From NCBI GenBank assembly GCA_016789785.1, contig JAEUQE010000029.1, positions 1-42,273 on the forward strand: DNA of 42,273 nucleotides. Direction: 5' to 3'. Below are positions 40,771 to 42,273 of the stretch, in pieces; within the stretch, counting starts at the first letter, position 1; every line of letters starts with the position of its first letter. Position numbers and translations under genes: made by a program. This DNA is from Bryobacterales bacterium. GTDB lineage: Bacteria > Acidobacteriota > Terriglobia > Bryobacterales > Bryobacteraceae. The notes below the pieces were generated by a model, which was not told where the DNA came from, ran no database searches, and was given only the letters and a program-made list of their open reading frames with translations.

Positions 40771-40989
40771 TTATGTGCCGGGATTGGCCTTAATCTCGGC
40801 GATGTCCGCAACCACGAGTACGTAGCGCTCCCACGCGAGAACATACCCGGCAACTTCGTCTAGCTTGCTCACCGCACCGACAACCCGCTCGACGGGCATC
40901 TTGAGGTCGACCAAGCCGCTGGATTGCAGAAACTCGACTGCTTTTCTTGCTTCCATCTTCTGCCGCGAACTGCGTGACGGATCACCCAT
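40771..40989 (-). CDS. 72-73-residue peptide, possible RiPP-like precursor or partner
   Basis: A 72-73-residue product starting MGDPSRSSRQKMEARKAVEF, with AAAGGAG 8 nt before the ATG; a longer in-frame reading to 41085 lacks such a site. The N-terminal half is charged and helical. The C-terminal part contains KLDEVAGYVLAWERYVLVVA and ends AEIKANPGT. There is no signal peptide, Cys or double-glycine site, so a typical lanthipeptide or bacteriocin precursor is not indicated. The strong ribosome site and following hairpin suggest high expression relative to the toroid gene. No known family recognised; a small regulatory or scaffold protein is equally possible. Confidence 0.6.
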   Translation of the reverse strand: MGDPSRSSRQKMEARKAVEFLQSSGLVDLKMPVERVVGAVSKLDEVAGYVLAWERYVLVVADIAEIKANPGT

Positions 40990-41433
40990 GTTCGTACTCC
41001 TTTCGTGCTTTCTGTTTTGGCCTCCATGAGAGGAACGCCACGGGAGTAGTGCATGCAACGGCGGGATCGTTACAGGAAAAACCACGGATGGGAATTCACC
41101 TCACCACTCTGCTCGCGGAATAATCCAATCGCAGTTTCGAAAACTGACCGGGAGCATTCCCAATGCGACTCTTTTCTCTGCGAATACTTGGCTTGATTGC
41201 CACCAACGCCCGGACGCCCGCAACACCGCATCCCAGCGTGAAGCACTTCATCCCTTGCAAGGAGTACACGCAAGCCGCGAACGAAAAGGTACTCGCCGCC
41301 TTTGACGGCGTCCGCGTCGCGATGTGTGTGACAGTGTCGAAGCTGCGGGTCTCAGCGCCGTAGGATCAGTGGATGCCGATGTTACAGGGCTGCCGTCTGA
41401 CACCAGACAGCTTCCGCAGCTTCCGGCAGGAAA
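40990..41433. other. Gene-free stretch upstream of the peptide gene
   Basis: About 440 bp. It presumably holds the promoter of the peptide-toroid-receptor run. A 66-residue plus-strand open frame (41163-41363) shows no domain or ribosome site and is not called. Nothing else is recognised. Confidence 0.5.
41132..41146. promoter_or_regulatory. Palindrome CAGTTT-CGA-AAACTG upstream of the peptide gene
   Basis: A perfect 6-bp inverted repeat around 3 nt, about 145 bp upstream of the peptide ATG. It could be an operator; it is otherwise unexplained. Confidence 0.25.
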
Positions 41434-42273
41434 CTACCAGACACCTTCAAACGTGTTGCACTGCGCCACGTTGCCCGAGTTCAAGCCTCGCTTGAACCAC
41501 TCCACACGCTGCGCCGACGATCCGTGCGTGAACGACTCCGGGGAAACACGGCGGCCCGACATGCGTTGAATACGGTCATCGCCAATCGCCGCGGCCGCAT
41601 TCAAACCTTCCTCGACATCGCCGGCTTCGAGTATGTTGCGCTGAGCCGTGGAGTGGCCCCAGATGCCCGCAAAGCAGTCGGCCTGCAACTCCATGCGCAC
41701 CGAGAGCTGTTTGGCGGCTTGCGGATTCTGGCGTTGCGCCGAGCGCATCTTGCGCTCAATGCCGAGCAGGTTCTGGACATGGTGGCCGATCTCATGCGCC
41801 AGCACATAGGCCTGCGCGAAGTCGCCGGGAGCACCGAATCGCTGCTTCAATTCATCGTAGAAGGAAAGGTCGACGTAGGCTTTCAAATCGCCGGGACAGT
41901 AGAAGGGGCCTGTGGCCGCTTCGGCCGTGCCGCATGCCGAATCGACGACATCGCGGAACAGTACGAGCTTCGCGCGCTGGTATTGACGGCCCGAATCGGC
42001 GAAGATCTTCTGCCACACCGCCTGGTTGTCGTCGAGCACAAAGGAGACGAAGCGCACCATCGGCTCCTCGCGCGAGTCGCGAGCGGGATTGCGCTCGGCG
42101 CGCGGCGCCGGTGCTGTCGCGAAGCTGCCGCCGAGAAAGGGACTGATGAGGTCCGTGCGGAATACGACGCTCAGAACGCCAAGCACCAGCAGTCCGCCGA
42201 GCCCGATCCGCATCCCGCCCCCGCCGCCTCCGAATCCGAAACCGCCTCCCCCGCCTCCGTCAGACCTTCGATC
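41434..42273 (-). CDS. Neutral zinc metallopeptidase, YpfJ/KPN_02809 family (5' end off window)
   Basis: 279 residues are visible; the reading frame stays open to the right edge. It begins DRRSDGGGGGGFGF, the Gly-rich lead that normally follows the N-terminal MRW... segment in this family, so only about 15 residues are missing. A membrane helix follows (MRIGLGGLLVLGVLSVVF), then the peptidase domain. CGTAEAATGPFYCP supplies the conserved Cys pair, and the zinc motif HEIGHH lies about 160 residues into the visible part. Later hallmarks are ELQADCFAGIWGH, SPESFTHGSSAQRVEWFKRG and the C-terminal CNTF. Membrane-anchored, probably facing outward. Substrates are unknown. An internal ATG at 42213 is not the true start. 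Confidence 0.93.
   Translation of the reverse strand, partial: DRRSDGGGGGGFGFGGGGGGMRIGLGGLLVLGVLSVVFRTDLISPFLGGSFATAPAPRAERNPARDSREEPMVRFVSFVLDDNQAVWQKIFADSGRQYQRAKLVLFRDVVDSACGTAEAATGPFYCPGDLKAYVDLSFYDELKQRFGAPGDFAQAYVLAHEIGHHVQNLLGIERKMRSAQRQNPQAAKQLSVRMELQADCFAGIWGHSTAQRNILEAGDVEEGLNAAAAIGDDRIQRMSGRRVSPESFTHGSSAQRVEWFKRGLNSGNVAQCNTFEGVW

Noticed and set aside
40771..40989. Classical lanthipeptide or bacteriocin precursor
   Set aside because: No Cys, no double-glycine leader end and no LanB/C/M-type enzyme nearby; only a weaker peptide-system hypothesis is kept.
41163..41363. 66-residue plus-strand open frame
   Set aside because: No ribosome site, domain or conserved look; probably chance.

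Overview
GC-rich bacterial chromosome whose gene content points to Acidobacteriota, most likely the Solibacter/Bryobacter group. The basis is several very large Oar-like TonB-dependent receptors with an N-terminal carboxypeptidase-regulatory-like domain, a secreted protein built only of such domains, an apiosidase-like DUF5060 protein, an M1 metallopeptidase and an Rpn-family nuclease. This lineage call is inferred from gene families; no rRNA or other marker is present. I found no tRNA, rRNA, CRISPR array, prophage or complete insertion sequence.

Layout. (1) 1-856, minus: an RsbW-like anti-sigma kinase followed by a STAS anti-sigma antagonist. (2) 916-5150, plus: a lipoprotein and a 1131-aa TonB-type receptor, then about 530 bp of hairpin-rich non-coding DNA. 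(3) 13994-5681, minus: a tightly packed run of Oar-like receptor, NAD(P)-binding SDR, family-5 uracil-DNA glycosylase, acyl-CoA carboxylase carboxyltransferase subunit, AtuA and an AtuA-related small protein. (4) 16769-14335, minus: a DUF5060 glycosidase-like protein and TsaB. (5) 16857-20059, plus: M1 peptidase, DUF6702 protein and a small secreted Cys protein. (6) 30577-20090, minus: six genes that overlap end to end. They are a P1B-type ATPase fused to HflK, then HflC, a second HflK, a membrane-anchored NTF2-like protein, and two PDZ-7TM-GAF-SpoIIE phosphatases. (7) 30697-34151, plus: Rpn nuclease, Spy-like periplasmic protein and a multi-repeat carboxypeptidase-regulatory protein. (8) 34169-36348: an intact secreted metallopeptidase, a Rieske/FGE-like gene pair and a decayed copy of the metallopeptidase, with a duplicated receptor 3' end as a scar. 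(9) 40989-36318, minus: a 73-aa peptide, a hairpin, a 542-aa toroid-like helical protein and a TonB receptor. (10) 42273-41434, minus: the incomplete 5' part lies off the window of a YpfJ-type zinc metallopeptidase.

The strongest candidate for an undescribed system is region 6. It encodes a membrane complex in which a metal-type ATPase is covalently joined to an SPFH scaffold subunit through a histidine-rich linker. It is co-expressed with two further SPFH subunits and with two membrane sensor phosphatases of the type that drives RsbW/RsbV partner switching. Region 9 is second: a small peptide, attenuator-like hairpin, cyclase-like toroid protein and outer-membrane receptor, associated with a duplicated secreted protease. 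Functions of both systems are inference from domains and gene order.
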